Made by a program: the position numbers and the translations under genes. DNA of 64,000 bases, from the NCBI GenBank assembly GCA_017301975.1, contig JAFLEI010000010.1, positions 62,001 to 126,000 of the forward strand. The letters are read 5' to 3'. The notes beneath the pieces were generated by a model. It ran no database searches, had not been told where the DNA came from, and saw only the letters and a program-made list of their open reading frames with translations. The stretch comes from Verrucomicrobiota bacterium (lineage in GTDB: Bacteria > Verrucomicrobiota > Verrucomicrobiia > Verrucomicrobiales > Verrucomicrobiaceae). This document shows, piece by piece, positions 49,820 through 58,986 of this stretch (positions are counted from its first letter, which is position 1; each line of letters starts with the position of its first letter).

Positions 49820-52279
49820 ATGAAGTCGCGCTGGCTGGAGTGGTTTAAAAAGAAAGGATGGAAACCTTTTCCGTTCCAGTTGGAGGCTTGGGATGCATTC
49901 CGAGCAGGCGAAAGCGGGCTGGTACATGCACCGACGGGACTGGGGAAAACCTACGCAGTCTGGGGCGGCCCGGTGCTGGAATGGCTGGAGCAAAATCCAG
50001 ACCAGACGAAGTGGACGAAAAAGACCGAACCCCTGCGCGTGCTATGGCTTACTCCGCTACGTGCGCTTGCCAATGACACGGCAGAATCTCTACGCGCGCC
50101 GCTGGTGGATCTGGGCCTGCCCTGGTCCGTGGAACTGCGCACGGGTGACACAAGCACTGCGGCGCGACAGAAACAGCGGCGGCGTTTCCCCACGGCGCTG
50201 GTGACGACACCAGAGAGCCTCTCTCTTTTGCTCACTCATGCGGACACCCGGGAAAAATTGGGCGCGCTGTCCTGCGTCATCGTGGATGAATGGCATGAGC
50301 TGGTGGGAACGAAACGCGGAGTGCAGGCGGAGCTGTGCCTGGCCCGGTTGCGGCAGTGGCTGCCAGGGCTGCGCGTCTGGGGCCTGTCCGCAACATTGGG
50401 GAATCTCGACGAGGCGCTGAATGTGCTGCTAGGGGCTGCACGCAAGACAAAGACGTCTCGGCTGATCTCCGCGCACGTGAACAAAAAGTTTGAGCTTAAA
50501 ACGCTGCTCCCGCGCAGCATGGAGCGCTTTCCGTGGAGCGGGCATGTGGGGCTGGGCCTGCTGCCCGAGGTGGTTCAACGCATTGAGAAAAGCCGCACGA
50601 CGCTGCTTTTTGTCAACACGCGGTCACAGGTGGAGATCTGGTATCAGGCGCTGCAGGCCGCGCGCCCTGACTGGGGCGCGGACATCGCCCTGCACCACGG
50701 CTCGGTGGATCGAAAGCAACGGGAGGCAGTGGAAGAGCGGCTGCGCGCAGGCACGGTCAAATGCGTGGTCTGCACGGGCAGCCTGGATCTGGGCGTCGAT
50801 TTCTCCCCGGTGGAGCAGGTGATTCAAGTGGGCGCACCCAAAGGCGTGGCGCGCATGCTGCAGCGTGCCGGACGAAGCGGGCACCAGCCCGGTGCCGTCA
50901 GCCGCATCTATTGCGTTCCGGCTCATGCCCTGGAGCTGGTGGAGTTCGCCGCCGTGCGGGATGCCATTGCCCGTGGGGAGATGGAGGCCCGCGAACCGGT
51001 GGAGCGGCCGCTGGATCTTTTGGTGCAGCATCTGGTCACCCTCGCTCTGGGCGGCGGCTTTCATGAAGAGCAGGCACGGGCGGAGATCCGCTCCACCCAT
51101 GCGTTTCGCGATCTGAGTGATGAGGAATGGAGCTGGGTCATCGACTTTGTGACCCGTGGAGGGAAGAGCCTGAAGGCCTACCCGCAGTTCCGCCGCGTGC
51201 GGCAGGACGGGGACTTCTTCACCGTGGACCAGGCGGATATCGCCCGCTTTCACCGCATGTCGATCGGCACCATCACGAGCGATGCCATGATGTCCGTGCG
51301 GATGATGCGCGGCAGCTACCTTGGCAGCATTGAGGAATCGTTCATCGCCCGGCTCAAGCCCGGCGATGGCTTTTCCTTCGCTGGATTCCAGCTCGAGTTT
51401 GTTCGCGTGCACGACATGACCGCGATGGTGCGTAAAAGCAAAAAGACAGCGCGTCGCGTGCCCCAATGGATGGGAGGCAAGATGCCGCTATCGACCCAGC
51501 TGGCCCGTGCTGTGCGGGTAAAGCTCGCGGAGGCGAAGCGAGGTGTTTTTGACTCGCCCGAAATGAAGGCCGCTGAACCGGTGCTCAAGATTCAGTCGGC
51601 ATGGTCGCTTATCCCTGAGCCCGACGAACTGCTCATTGAGTGGACGGAGACGCGGGACGGCTTTCTCTATTTCATCTACCCCTTCGCCGGGCGGCTCGCG
51701 CATGAGGGGCTCGCGGTGCTCACGGCGCACCGGATTGGCAAGATTTCTCCGCGATCGTTCGCGCTGACGATGAATGATTATGGATTCGCGCTGATGACGC
51801 CAGAGCCGCTCGACTTCGATGAGAAAGCATGGCGGGAGGTGCTTTCGCCCACGATGCTGGTTGAGGACATTCTGGATTGCCTGAACTCCACCGAACTGGC
51901 GCGCCGCAAATTCCGGGAGATCGCACGCATTGCCGGCCTGGTGTTTCAAGGCTATCCCGGCAGCGCCAAATCCACGCGGCAGGTGCAGGCCTCCAGCGGT
52001 TTGTTCTATGACATGTTTGCCCGGTATGAGCCAGACAACCGCCTGCTGGACCAGGCACGCCGCGAAGTCATCGAAAGGCAGTTGGAAGTCCGCCGGCTGC
52101 AGGACTCACTCACACAGGTGCAGAACATGAAACTGACTTTGCGCCAGACGGAGCGGCTTACTCCGCTCTCATTCCCTCTTTGGGCCATGTGGGTGCAGGG
52201 CCAGGTGAGCACGGAGAAATGGGCTGACCGCGTGCGCCGGATGAGCGAGCAACTGGAGGCCGAGGCATTGCGCACATGA
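49820..52279 (+). CDS. Ligase-associated DEXH-box helicase (Lhr-like)
   Basis: This 819-residue superfamily 2 helicase has motif I APTGLGKT at residues 37-44, motif Ia LTPLRALAND, motif II DEWH at 156-159, motif III SAT at 190-192, and motif VI in LQRAGRSGHQPG. A winged-helix and Lhr-type C-terminal region follows (PQFRRVRQDGDFFTVDQ and beyond). It matches the family coded beside an ATP-dependent DNA ligase, an exonuclease and PdeM in many bacteria. A GGAGG-type ribosome binding site precedes the ATG. It overlaps pdeM by 4 bases. The neighbours support a DNA-damage role. Confidence 0.9.
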   Translation: MKSRWLEWFKKKGWKPFPFQLEAWDAFRAGESGLVHAPTGLGKTYAVWGGPVLEWLEQNPDQTKWTKKTEPLRVLWLTPLRALANDTAESLRAPLVDLGLPWSVELRTGDTSTAARQKQRRRFPTALVTTPESLSLLLTHADTREKLGALSCVIVDEWHELVGTKRGVQAELCLARLRQWLPGLRVWGLSATLGNLDEALNVLLGAARKTKTSRLISAHVNKKFELKTLLPRSMERFPWSGHVGLGLLPEVVQRIEKSRTTLLFVNTRSQVEIWYQALQAARPDWGADIALHHGSVDRKQREAVEERLRAGTVKCVVCTGSLDLGVDFSPVEQVIQVGAPKGVARMLQRAGRSGHQPGAVSRIYCVPAHALELVEFAAVRDAIARGEMEAREPVERPLDLLVQHLVTLALGGGFHEEQARAEIRSTHAFRDLSDEEWSWVIDFVTRGGKSLKAYPQFRRVRQDGDFFTVDQADIARFHRMSIGTITSDAMMSVRMMRGSYLGSIEESFIARLKPGDGFSFAGFQLEFVRVHDMTAMVRKSKKTARRVPQWMGGKMPLSTQLARAVRVKLAEAKRGVFDSPEMKAAEPVLKIQSAWSLIPEPDELLIEWTETRDGFLYFIYPFAGRLAHEGLAVLTAHRIGKISPRSFALTMNDYGFALMTPEPLDFDEKAWREVLSPTMLVEDILDCLNSTELARRKFREIARIAGLVFQGYPGSAKSTRQVQASSGLFYDMFARYEPDNRLLDQARREVIERQLEVRRLQDSLTQVQNMKLTLRQTERLTPLSFPLWAMWVQGQVSTEKWADRVRRMSEQLEAEALRT

Positions 52280-52947
52280 GAGCCGACGATGTGACCTTGG
52301 AATGGGGCGGCGCATTGCTCACACTGCTCCCGGAACGCGCGGTGTGGTGGGCGGCTGAGAAGACCCTGCTCATCGCGGACCCTCATTTCGGCAAAGCGGC
52401 GGCATTTCGCTTTGCAGGCATACCCGTCCCGGAAACCTCACACGATGACGATCTGGAAAGGCTGTCGCACCTGCTGATGATGACCGACGCGCAGCGGCTG
52501 GTGATCCTGGGCGATTTTCTTCACGCCAAGACGGGAAGGAACGAGGGGATGTTCGCCGCGCTCGCCAAATGGCGGGAGCGCCATGCCGCAACAGAGATGG
52601 TGCTGGTGGAGGGAAACCATGACCGCCACGCGGGAGCACTGCCCGAAGATTTGCGGATCCCCTGTGTGAGCGGCCCGTGGCGTCTGGGACCTTTTCACTG
52701 CCGGCACGAACCTCAGGAAGATCCGGACGCGCCAGTGCTCGCAGGGCATCTACATCCGTCCTTCCGTTTGAGCGAACGCATGGGAACCTCCCTTCGTGCG
52801 CCCTGTTTTCATTTCTCCGCACGCGTGGGTGTACTGCCCGCATTCGGCTCGTTCACCGGCACGCATGGTATTCGGCCCTCGCAGAATGACCGGGTGTTTT
52901 TGGTGGGGCCCGCTTCGGTGATCGAGGTCTCCCGGCCTAAGCAATGA
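52276..52947 (+). CDS. pdeM: Ligase-associated metallophosphoesterase PdeM
   Basis: This 223-residue calcineurin-like phosphoesterase shows all metal-binding blocks: ADPHFGK (34-40), LGDFLHAK (78-85), GNHDRH (113-118), and GHLHPSF near the C-terminal half. The RFAGIPVPETSHDDDLERL segment is typical of the ligase-associated family. It is translationally coupled to the helicase gene. Its last 11 bases overlap the end of a convergent DUF1501 gene. In the known four-gene system it accompanies DNA ligase and exonuclease, neither of which is present here. Confidence 0.9.
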   Translation: MRADDVTLEWGGALLTLLPERAVWWAAEKTLLIADPHFGKAAAFRFAGIPVPETSHDDDLERLSHLLMMTDAQRLVILGDFLHAKTGRNEGMFAALAKWRERHAATEMVLVEGNHDRHAGALPEDLRIPCVSGPWRLGPFHCRHEPQEDPDAPVLAGHLHPSFRLSERMGTSLRAPCFHFSARVGVLPAFGSFTGTHGIRPSQNDRVFLVGPASVIEVSRPKQ

Positions 52948-54418
52948 GCCCTTTGACCACCTTGGCCGGATTCACACCCGTGAGGCGGAAGTCGAGCCCC
53001 TGGAAGCGGTAGCTGAGCTTATTATGATTGAGGCCGAAGAGGTGCAGGATGGTGGCGTGGAAGTCGTGAATGGAGACAGGATCACGCGCGACGTGCCAGG
53101 CGAAGTCATCCGTCTCGCCATGGACCTGCCCGCCTTTGATGCCACCGCCCGCCATCCAGAGGCTGAAGGCGTAGGGGTGATGATCGCGCCCCGTGACCTT
53201 CTTGAAGCCCTTGCGATTTTCCCCCAGCGCGGTGCGACCGAACTCGCTGCCCCACACGACGAGCGTGGTGTCGAGCAGGCCGCGTTGTTTGAGGTCTTTG
53301 AGCAATGCAGCGATGGGCTGATCGACCATCCCGCAGTTGTGCGCGAGCTGGGGATCAAGGGCGCTGTGGTGATCCCAGGAAGCATGGATGATGTTCACAA
53401 AGCGCACGCCGCGCTCCACCATGCGCCGTGCATTCAGGCAATGCCGCGAAAAAGTCTGGTAGTTGCCGATGCCGCCGAGGTTGCTCTTGATGGGCGGCTC
53501 AATTCGGTTCACGCCATACGCGTCCAGCGTGGCCTGGGATTCACCGCTGAGATCGACCAGCTCCGGCGCGGCGCTCTGCATGCGGAAGGCGAGTTCGTAA
53601 CTGTTGATGCGCGCCGCAATCTCAGGATCACCGATGTGCTGGTGCTGAAGGCGGTTGAGATCGTTCAGCGCGCGAATGCTCGCGGACTGCATCTCCGGCG
53701 TGATACCAGCGGGATTGCCCAGGTTCAAAACAGGCGAGGCCCCGTTGCGAAACATCACGCCCGAATAGGAAGACGGAAGGAAGCCGCTCGACCAGGTGGA
53801 GCTGCCGCCCGGCAGACCGCGGCCCTTGCTGACCATGACGACATAGGAGGGCAGCTCCTGCGATGGATTGCCAAGACCATAAGTCACCCACGAACCCACG
53901 CTGGGGCGTCCGAGCCGGGATTCACCGCAGTTCAACATGAGCTGGCCCGGCAGATGATTGAACTGTGTGGTGTGCATGGAGCGCACCAGGGCGATGTCAT
54001 CCGCACAGGTGGCGATGTGGGGCAGCAGGTCGCTGATTTCCATGCCGCACTGGCCGTGCTTTTTGAAGACGCGGCTGGTGCCCATCACCGTGGCGGTGTC
54101 CTTTTGCAGGAAGGCGAACTTCGCATCTCCCACGATCGAATCCGGCAGCGGCTGACCGTCATATTTGTTGAGCAGCGGCTTGGGATCAAAGAGATCCATC
54201 TGCGAGGGGCCGCCTTCGAGAAAGATGAAGATGCAGCGCTCGGCCTTCGGCGCGAAATGCGGCATGCGTGTGGAGAGCGGATCAGCCGGAATGCCTGCCT
54301 CCGCTGCCAGCAGACCATCCTGCCGCAGCAAGGAAGCCAGGGCGAGCGTGCCAAGACCACAGGAACTGGTGGCGAGGAAATCGCGGCGCGTCTGGGTGAT
54401 GTATTCCTGCGGTGACAT
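52937..54418 (-). CDS. DUF1501 protein, Tat-exported (operon copy A)
   Basis: This 493-residue protein has the twin-arginine signal TRRDFLATSSCGLGTLALAS. DUF1501 motifs are CIFIFLEGGPSQMDLFDPKP, HGQCGMEISDLLPHIA, GVRFVNIIHASWDHHS, LVVWGSEFGRTALGE, GRDHHPYAFSLWMAGGGIKGG and HDFHATILHLFGLNHNK. It is 5 bases downstream of another DUF1501 gene and is the last gene of the large minus-strand run. It resembles the copies at 44262 and 62553 (shared DxHATIL and H-x-x-L tail) more than its immediate neighbour. Confidence 0.88.
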   Translation of the reverse strand: MSPQEYITQTRRDFLATSSCGLGTLALASLLRQDGLLAAEAGIPADPLSTRMPHFAPKAERCIFIFLEGGPSQMDLFDPKPLLNKYDGQPLPDSIVGDAKFAFLQKDTATVMGTSRVFKKHGQCGMEISDLLPHIATCADDIALVRSMHTTQFNHLPGQLMLNCGESRLGRPSVGSWVTYGLGNPSQELPSYVVMVSKGRGLPGGSSTWSSGFLPSSYSGVMFRNGASPVLNLGNPAGITPEMQSASIRALNDLNRLQHQHIGDPEIAARINSYELAFRMQSAAPELVDLSGESQATLDAYGVNRIEPPIKSNLGGIGNYQTFSRHCLNARRMVERGVRFVNIIHASWDHHSALDPQLAHNCGMVDQPIAALLKDLKQRGLLDTTLVVWGSEFGRTALGENRKGFKKVTGRDHHPYAFSLWMAGGGIKGGQVHGETDDFAWHVARDPVSIHDFHATILHLFGLNHNKLSYRFQGLDFRLTGVNPAKVVKGLIA

Positions 54419-54423
54419 GCGGT

Positions 54424-55761
54424 TCAGGCCAGTTCCTTGATCGATTGGAATTCGTTATCGACCAGGTAATGAGGGCGGCCGGAAAAGTCAGACACCGTGC
54501 TGGTATGCGGATTGATGCCCAGATTGTTGTAGAGTGTGGCGAAGATCTCCTGGAAATGCACAGGTCGGTCCGTGGCCTCACCACCCAGGCGGTCCGTGGC
54601 GCCGATGACCTGTCCATTCTGCATGCCGCCCCCGGCGAGCAGCGCGCAGGAAACATTCGGCCAGTGATCACGTCCGCCTTTGTCATTCACGCGCGGCGTG
54701 CGCCCGAATTCGCCCCAGGCGAGCACGGTCACATCCTTGTCCATGCCACGTTCATGCAGATCCTGCACCAAGGCGGAGATGGCCTGATCAAAATCTGGCA
54801 GATTCTCCTGAGCGTTTTTAAAGTTCTGGCCATGCCAGTCCCAGAAGCTGTAGCTGAGCGTCACCACGCGCACGCCAGCTTCGACCAACCGACGCGCCAG
54901 CAGGAACTGCTCATTGAGGCGCGGCGCGGCATCGCCCTGGATCTTCTCCGTGCCTTTGCCGTAACGCTCACGGTTCTTGGGTGACTCTTTGGAAAGATCG
55001 AGCGCATCGACCAGCTGCGAGGATGTGAGAATTCCATACGCCTGCTGCCGAAAGACATCGATGCCCGCCATGGTGCCCGAGGCATCCGTCTCGCGGCGAA
55101 AGGTGTCAAAAGCGGAGAGCAGTCCGCGCCGATCACCGAGGCGGTCCAAGCTTACACCGTTGAGGGACATGTCCTCCTTGCCGCGCTCCAAAGGCATGAA
55201 GGGCGCATGCGCCACACCAAGAAAGCTCGGACGCCCTTGATTGTAAGGCGTGTGCTTCATCTGCTGCGAGAGATTCACATACCCGGGCACGGTGGGTGCG
55301 CCGCCTTTGAGCTTGGACACCACGCTGCCGATCTCCGGCCAGCCGCCGGGAGGCGCATTGTTGCTCAAGCGGCCGGTGACGCACTGAAAGCTTTCGTGCC
55401 GGTCCTTGGCGCCCACCACACTGCGGATGAACGTGAGCTTGTCAGCCATCTTGGCCATGCGCGGCAGGTGCTCGCTGATCTGGATGCCGGAGACATTGGT
55501 GCGGATGGGCTTGAACGGACCGCGCACCTCCGAAGGCGCATCCATCTTCAGGTCATACATGTCCTGATGCGGGGGACCGCCGGGCAGATAAACCAAGATA
55601 AGCGCCTTCTGTGATTTCCCGCGCCCCTGCTCTGACTCTGCGCGCAGCAGTCCTGGAAGGCTCAGTCCACCCAGCCCAAGGCCGCCGACTCGCAGAAAGG
55701 AGCGACGTGACAGTCCGTCGCAGCAGCGGTTGGAGGATTGTTTGGAAAAAAGCGTGAGCAT
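54424..55761 (-). CDS. DUF1501 protein, Tat-exported (operon copy B)
   Basis: This 445-residue protein has the twin-arginine signal SRRSFLRVGGLGLGGLSLPG. Its DUF1501 features are of another subgroup: ALILVYLPGGPPHQDMYDLK, GPFKPIRTNVSGIQISEH, GVRVVTLSYSFWDWHGQ, VTVLAWGEFGRTPRVNDKGGRDHWP and VIGATDRLGGEATDRP. This variant resembles the lone copy at 28476, with the GGRDHWP and IG(A/S)TD signatures. It lies 57 bases after the cytochrome-DUF1549 gene and 5 bases before copy A, so two different DUF1501 proteins share one transcript. Confidence 0.88.
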   Translation of the reverse strand: MLTLFSKQSSNRCCDGLSRRSFLRVGGLGLGGLSLPGLLRAESEQGRGKSQKALILVYLPGGPPHQDMYDLKMDAPSEVRGPFKPIRTNVSGIQISEHLPRMAKMADKLTFIRSVVGAKDRHESFQCVTGRLSNNAPPGGWPEIGSVVSKLKGGAPTVPGYVNLSQQMKHTPYNQGRPSFLGVAHAPFMPLERGKEDMSLNGVSLDRLGDRRGLLSAFDTFRRETDASGTMAGIDVFRQQAYGILTSSQLVDALDLSKESPKNRERYGKGTEKIQGDAAPRLNEQFLLARRLVEAGVRVVTLSYSFWDWHGQNFKNAQENLPDFDQAISALVQDLHERGMDKDVTVLAWGEFGRTPRVNDKGGRDHWPNVSCALLAGGGMQNGQVIGATDRLGGEATDRPVHFQEIFATLYNNLGINPHTSTVSDFSGRPHYLVDNEFQSIKELA

Positions 55762-55818
55762 GGGATCTATACGGCGGCAGGCCGCGAGGTGTTGCGATGG
55801 CGTGGCGAGGAAACGAGG

Positions 55819-57945
55819 CTATTCACGATTGATGAACTCATCCAAGTTCATAAGCACACGCGCGACAGCGACGAGCGCGGCGGCTTCGATCTGACGGGAC
55901 ACGGGCACGGAAGCGCTGGTGCCGCCCAAGATCTGCAAGGCCTCCGCGCCACCTTTCTGCACGCTGGCCAGTTGCGCGGCATGAAAGACGGTGAGTCGCT
56001 GCAGCTCCTCCGCACGTGGCGGGCGGTTCAGCGTGCATTCAAAAAGATGACGCAGGCGTCCGGCCGTATCCTGAGATGACTCGTGCATCGTGCGCAAGGC
56101 GAGCGCTTGGGCGGCTTCGACGAATACGCTGTCGTTCATCATGGCGAGCGCCTGGAGCGGCGTGTTGCTGCGTTCGCGCCGCACGCAGGCGTCTGCGGCG
56201 TCGGGCGAATCAAAGGTGGTGAGCGTGGGATACAGCACGCTGCGCAGGGTGATGATGTACAGACTGCGGCGATAGATTTCATCACCCGGACTGGCCTGCC
56301 AGTTGGAAGAACGGCCCACATCGAAGACATCCTCCGGCAGCGGCGGGCGAAAGCTAGGGCCGCCGATGGTGCGCTTCAGCAAGCCGCTGACGGCGAGTGC
56401 GGAATCTCTCAGGATTTCGGCATCAAGGCGGATGCGGTTCTGGCGGGCGAGGAGGCAGTTCAGCGGATCGAGTTCGACGATGTCTTCGCGGTGCGCGGAG
56501 GACTGGCGGTAAGTCGCGCTCATGACGATGAGCTTGATGAGCTGCTTGCGGCTCCAGCCGTTGCGCATGAACTCGGAGGCAAGCCAGTCGAGAAGCTCGG
56601 GATGAGAGGGCGACTCGCCAGCGGTGCCGAAGTCATCCGGCGTGCGCACGAGGCCAAAGCCGAAGAGCTTGCTCCAAATGTGATTCACCGCGACGCGGCT
56701 GGTGAGCGGGTGCTGTGGCGAGACCAGCCAGCGCGCGAGGTCGAGGCGGCCGGGCTCCGGCTGAACGGGCTTTGCCATCGGCGGCAGCGCGGAAAGACTG
56801 GCGGGAATGACATCCGGCCCATGGCGTGTGTAGTCGCCTGCAAGATGGACATAGGTCTGGCGGCGATCCTTGTCCGCCTCGGCGAGAGCCTGCGCCTTGG
56901 TCTTCGCATCATCTCGGTCCACGGTGTTGTCGAAGAAAGCGTAGAAGCTGTAGTAGTCGCGGATGGTGATGGGATCGTATTTGTGAGTGTGGCATTGGGC
57001 GCAGCCCACGGTGAGTCCCATCCAGACGCGACCGGTGGTGTTCACGCGATCAACAAGGTTTTGATAACGCGCCTCCTCCTTGTCCACGCCCGCCTCGGTG
57101 TTCAGGGCGGCATTGCGATGGAAACCGGTGGCCGTGATTTGCTCCGGCGTGGCTTGCGGCAGCAGGTCACCGGCGATCTGCTCGATGGTGAACTGGTCAT
57201 ACGGAAGATCGGTGTTGAAGGCACGGATGACCCAGTCGCGGTAAACATACGCGTTGGGGCGAAGGCCATCGCCGAGGAAACCGTTTGAATCCGCATAACG
57301 CGCCATGTCCAGCCAGTGGCGTGCCCAGCGTTCGCCAAAATTGGGTGAGGCGAGAAGGCGGTCCACGAGTTGCTCGTAGGTTTGATCAGACCACTCGGAT
57401 AACACTTCAAGATCGGAGGGAGAAGGCGGCAGGCCGGTGAGATCGAGATAAACGCGGCGAATCAGCGTCGCAGGTGTGGCGGCGGCTGCGGGCTTGAGGT
57501 CGTGCGTGCGGAGTTTCGCGGCGATGAAAGCATCGATGGGATTTTGGCTGTTCGACTTCGGCACAGCGGGGCGCTTGATCGGCTCAAAGGCCCAGTGATT
57601 TTGATACTCCGCACCTTCGGCGATCCAGCGGCGGAAAAGATCACGCTCGGCTTGGGTGAGCTGCTTCGGCGATGAAGGCGGCGGCATCACGTCTTCGGGA
57701 TCGGCATGAGTGATGCGTTTCCAGAGTTCGCTGGCCTCGGGTTTGCCGGGCTTGATGGCCGTCTTCACGGCCTCGGCACGTATGTCCAGGCGCAGATCGG
57801 CCTCGCGCTTGTCTTCATCGGGACCATGGCAGGCGTAGCACTTCGCAGCGAGGATGGGGCGGATGTCGCGATTGAATTCAACGCGCACCTCGGCAGCAGC
57901 GACACTGCTGCAGGCAAGAAGCGCGAATGAAATGAGACGATGCAT
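55819..57945 (-). CDS. Planctomycete cytochrome c-DUF1549-DUF1553 protein
   Basis: This 708-residue exported protein (signal MHRLISFALLACSSVAAA) starts with a cytochrome c domain (VEFNRDIRPILAAKCYACHG, heme motif CYACH at 36-40). DUF1549 follows (RRVYLDLTGLPPSPSDL, and CAQCHTHKYDPITIRDYY with a second CxxCH), then DUF1553 (LARWLVSPQHPLTSRVAVNH, HPELLDWLASEFMRNGWSRKQL, RRERSNTPLQALAMMND). The two CxxCH motifs suggest two hemes and a redox role, but no activity is known for the family. It is shorter than many relatives of 900-1100 residues that carry an extra jelly-roll domain. It lies 3 bases after the PhoD-like gene. Confidence 0.9.
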   Translation of the reverse strand: MHRLISFALLACSSVAAAEVRVEFNRDIRPILAAKCYACHGPDEDKREADLRLDIRAEAVKTAIKPGKPEASELWKRITHADPEDVMPPPSSPKQLTQAERDLFRRWIAEGAEYQNHWAFEPIKRPAVPKSNSQNPIDAFIAAKLRTHDLKPAAAATPATLIRRVYLDLTGLPPSPSDLEVLSEWSDQTYEQLVDRLLASPNFGERWARHWLDMARYADSNGFLGDGLRPNAYVYRDWVIRAFNTDLPYDQFTIEQIAGDLLPQATPEQITATGFHRNAALNTEAGVDKEEARYQNLVDRVNTTGRVWMGLTVGCAQCHTHKYDPITIRDYYSFYAFFDNTVDRDDAKTKAQALAEADKDRRQTYVHLAGDYTRHGPDVIPASLSALPPMAKPVQPEPGRLDLARWLVSPQHPLTSRVAVNHIWSKLFGFGLVRTPDDFGTAGESPSHPELLDWLASEFMRNGWSRKQLIKLIVMSATYRQSSAHREDIVELDPLNCLLARQNRIRLDAEILRDSALAVSGLLKRTIGGPSFRPPLPEDVFDVGRSSNWQASPGDEIYRRSLYIITLRSVLYPTLTTFDSPDAADACVRRERSNTPLQALAMMNDSVFVEAAQALALRTMHESSQDTAGRLRHLFECTLNRPPRAEELQRLTVFHAAQLASVQKGGAEALQILGGTSASVPVSRQIEAAALVAVARVLMNLDEFINRE

Positions 57946-57948
57946 GGG

Positions 57949-58986
57949 CTAGCTGATCAGCAGTTCACGGAAGGGCAGAGTCTGTGCGATCTTGGTCTCG
58001 CCGTCTTCACCGAGAACCTTCGCTGTGATTGTGGCAGCGGTCCAGTCGATGCGCAGATGGCCGACGTTCGGCAGATGGTAAGTTTGAGGAACGCAGCGGT
58101 GCTTGTTCGGCGTAGGCGTGCCACGCGGATGCTTCTGCGTCATCGAACTGGTGGTGAAATCAAACACGCCATTGTGGGAAAACTCACACCAGTGGCGGTC
58201 ACCGCTCAAAATCACCGCCGTCTGCCCCCGCAGGAGTTTCAACATCTTCTGCTGCTCCTGCGGCATGTTGGCCCAGCATTCGCCACCATGCACTTCCGGG
58301 GCAAACTGGATGCTGGAAACGATCAAACGAAGTTCCGCCGGCTGCTGGAGCACCTGCTCAAGCCAGCGCCATTGCGCGGCGCCAAGCATGGTGGCGGAAG
58401 TGTCATCCGTGGACACGTAGGCACCGCCGAGCATGGCCTTGTCTTTCTGCACCTTTTTGAGCGCGCTACGAAAGTAGCGTGTGTCGAGCATGACGATTTG
58501 CACGCGCTTGCCGGCCGGGCCGAAGGTTTGCGCGTGATATACTCCCTCCTGCTGTCGGCGTGGAGATGTCGCGGGTTCGTCGAGCCAGTTCCAGAACTCG
58601 ACCTGCGCCTCCTTCTTGTGCGGATAGCTTCCGCCACCGTCGTTTTCGCCGAAGTCGTGATCATCCCACGTGGCGAGGATGGGCTTGTTTTGCAGGCCTT
58701 GAAAAAAGCGGCTGTGTTTGAGCAGCGCGTACTTTTCCTGCATCATGGGGATGCCGCCTTTGTCCGCATAGATGTTGTCGCCCATGAAGATGAACAGATC
58801 TCGCGGCAGCGTAAGGGTGCGATCAAGCATGGGATGCTCGTGCGTGTCGAGGCATGAGCCAAAGACGATGTCCTGCAACGGAAGTTCATCCGCTGCGTGG
58901 GCTGCCGCCCAACCAAGAGCGGGAAGAGTGGAGAGGAAATGACGACGAGTATTGAGCGGGGGCATTGGAGCGGGCGCTGAGTTCAC
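57949..58986 (-). CDS. PhoD-like metallophosphatase, Tat-exported
   Basis: This protein of about 345 residues has a twin-arginine signal (NTRRHFLSTLPALGWAAA). PhoD-type motifs are FGSCLDTHEHP, FIFMGDNIYADKGG, TWDDHDFGENDGG, VMLDTRYFRS, IVSSIQFAP and VILSGDRHWCEF, which provide the metal ligands. Relatives are phosphodiesterases or alkaline phosphatases. The start is a GTG that overlaps the Gfo/Idh stop by 4 bases; an ATG at 58965 gives a shorter Tat signal and is equally plausible. It lies 3 bases before the cytochrome-DUF1549 gene. Its substrate may be a phosphorylated or lipid-linked part of the polymer handled by the operon. Confidence 0.86.
   Translation of the reverse strand: MNSAPAPMPPLNTRRHFLSTLPALGWAAAHAADELPLQDIVFGSCLDTHEHPMLDRTLTLPRDLFIFMGDNIYADKGGIPMMQEKYALLKHSRFFQGLQNKPILATWDDHDFGENDGGGSYPHKKEAQVEFWNWLDEPATSPRRQQEGVYHAQTFGPAGKRVQIVMLDTRYFRSALKKVQKDKAMLGGAYVSTDDTSATMLGAAQWRWLEQVLQQPAELRLIVSSIQFAPEVHGGECWANMPQEQQKMLKLLRGQTAVILSGDRHWCEFSHNGVFDFTTSSMTQKHPRGTPTPNKHRCVPQTYHLPNVGHLRIDWTAATITAKVLGEDGETKIAQTLPFRELLIS

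Noticed and set aside
53024..54415. Plus-strand open frame of 463 codons after pdeM
   Set aside because: It is an exact antisense shadow of a DUF1501 gene whose motifs and Tat signal are clear.
56083..57288. Plus-strand open frame of 401 codons
   Set aside because: It is antisense to the cytochrome-DUF1549-DUF1553 gene and has no protein-like features.
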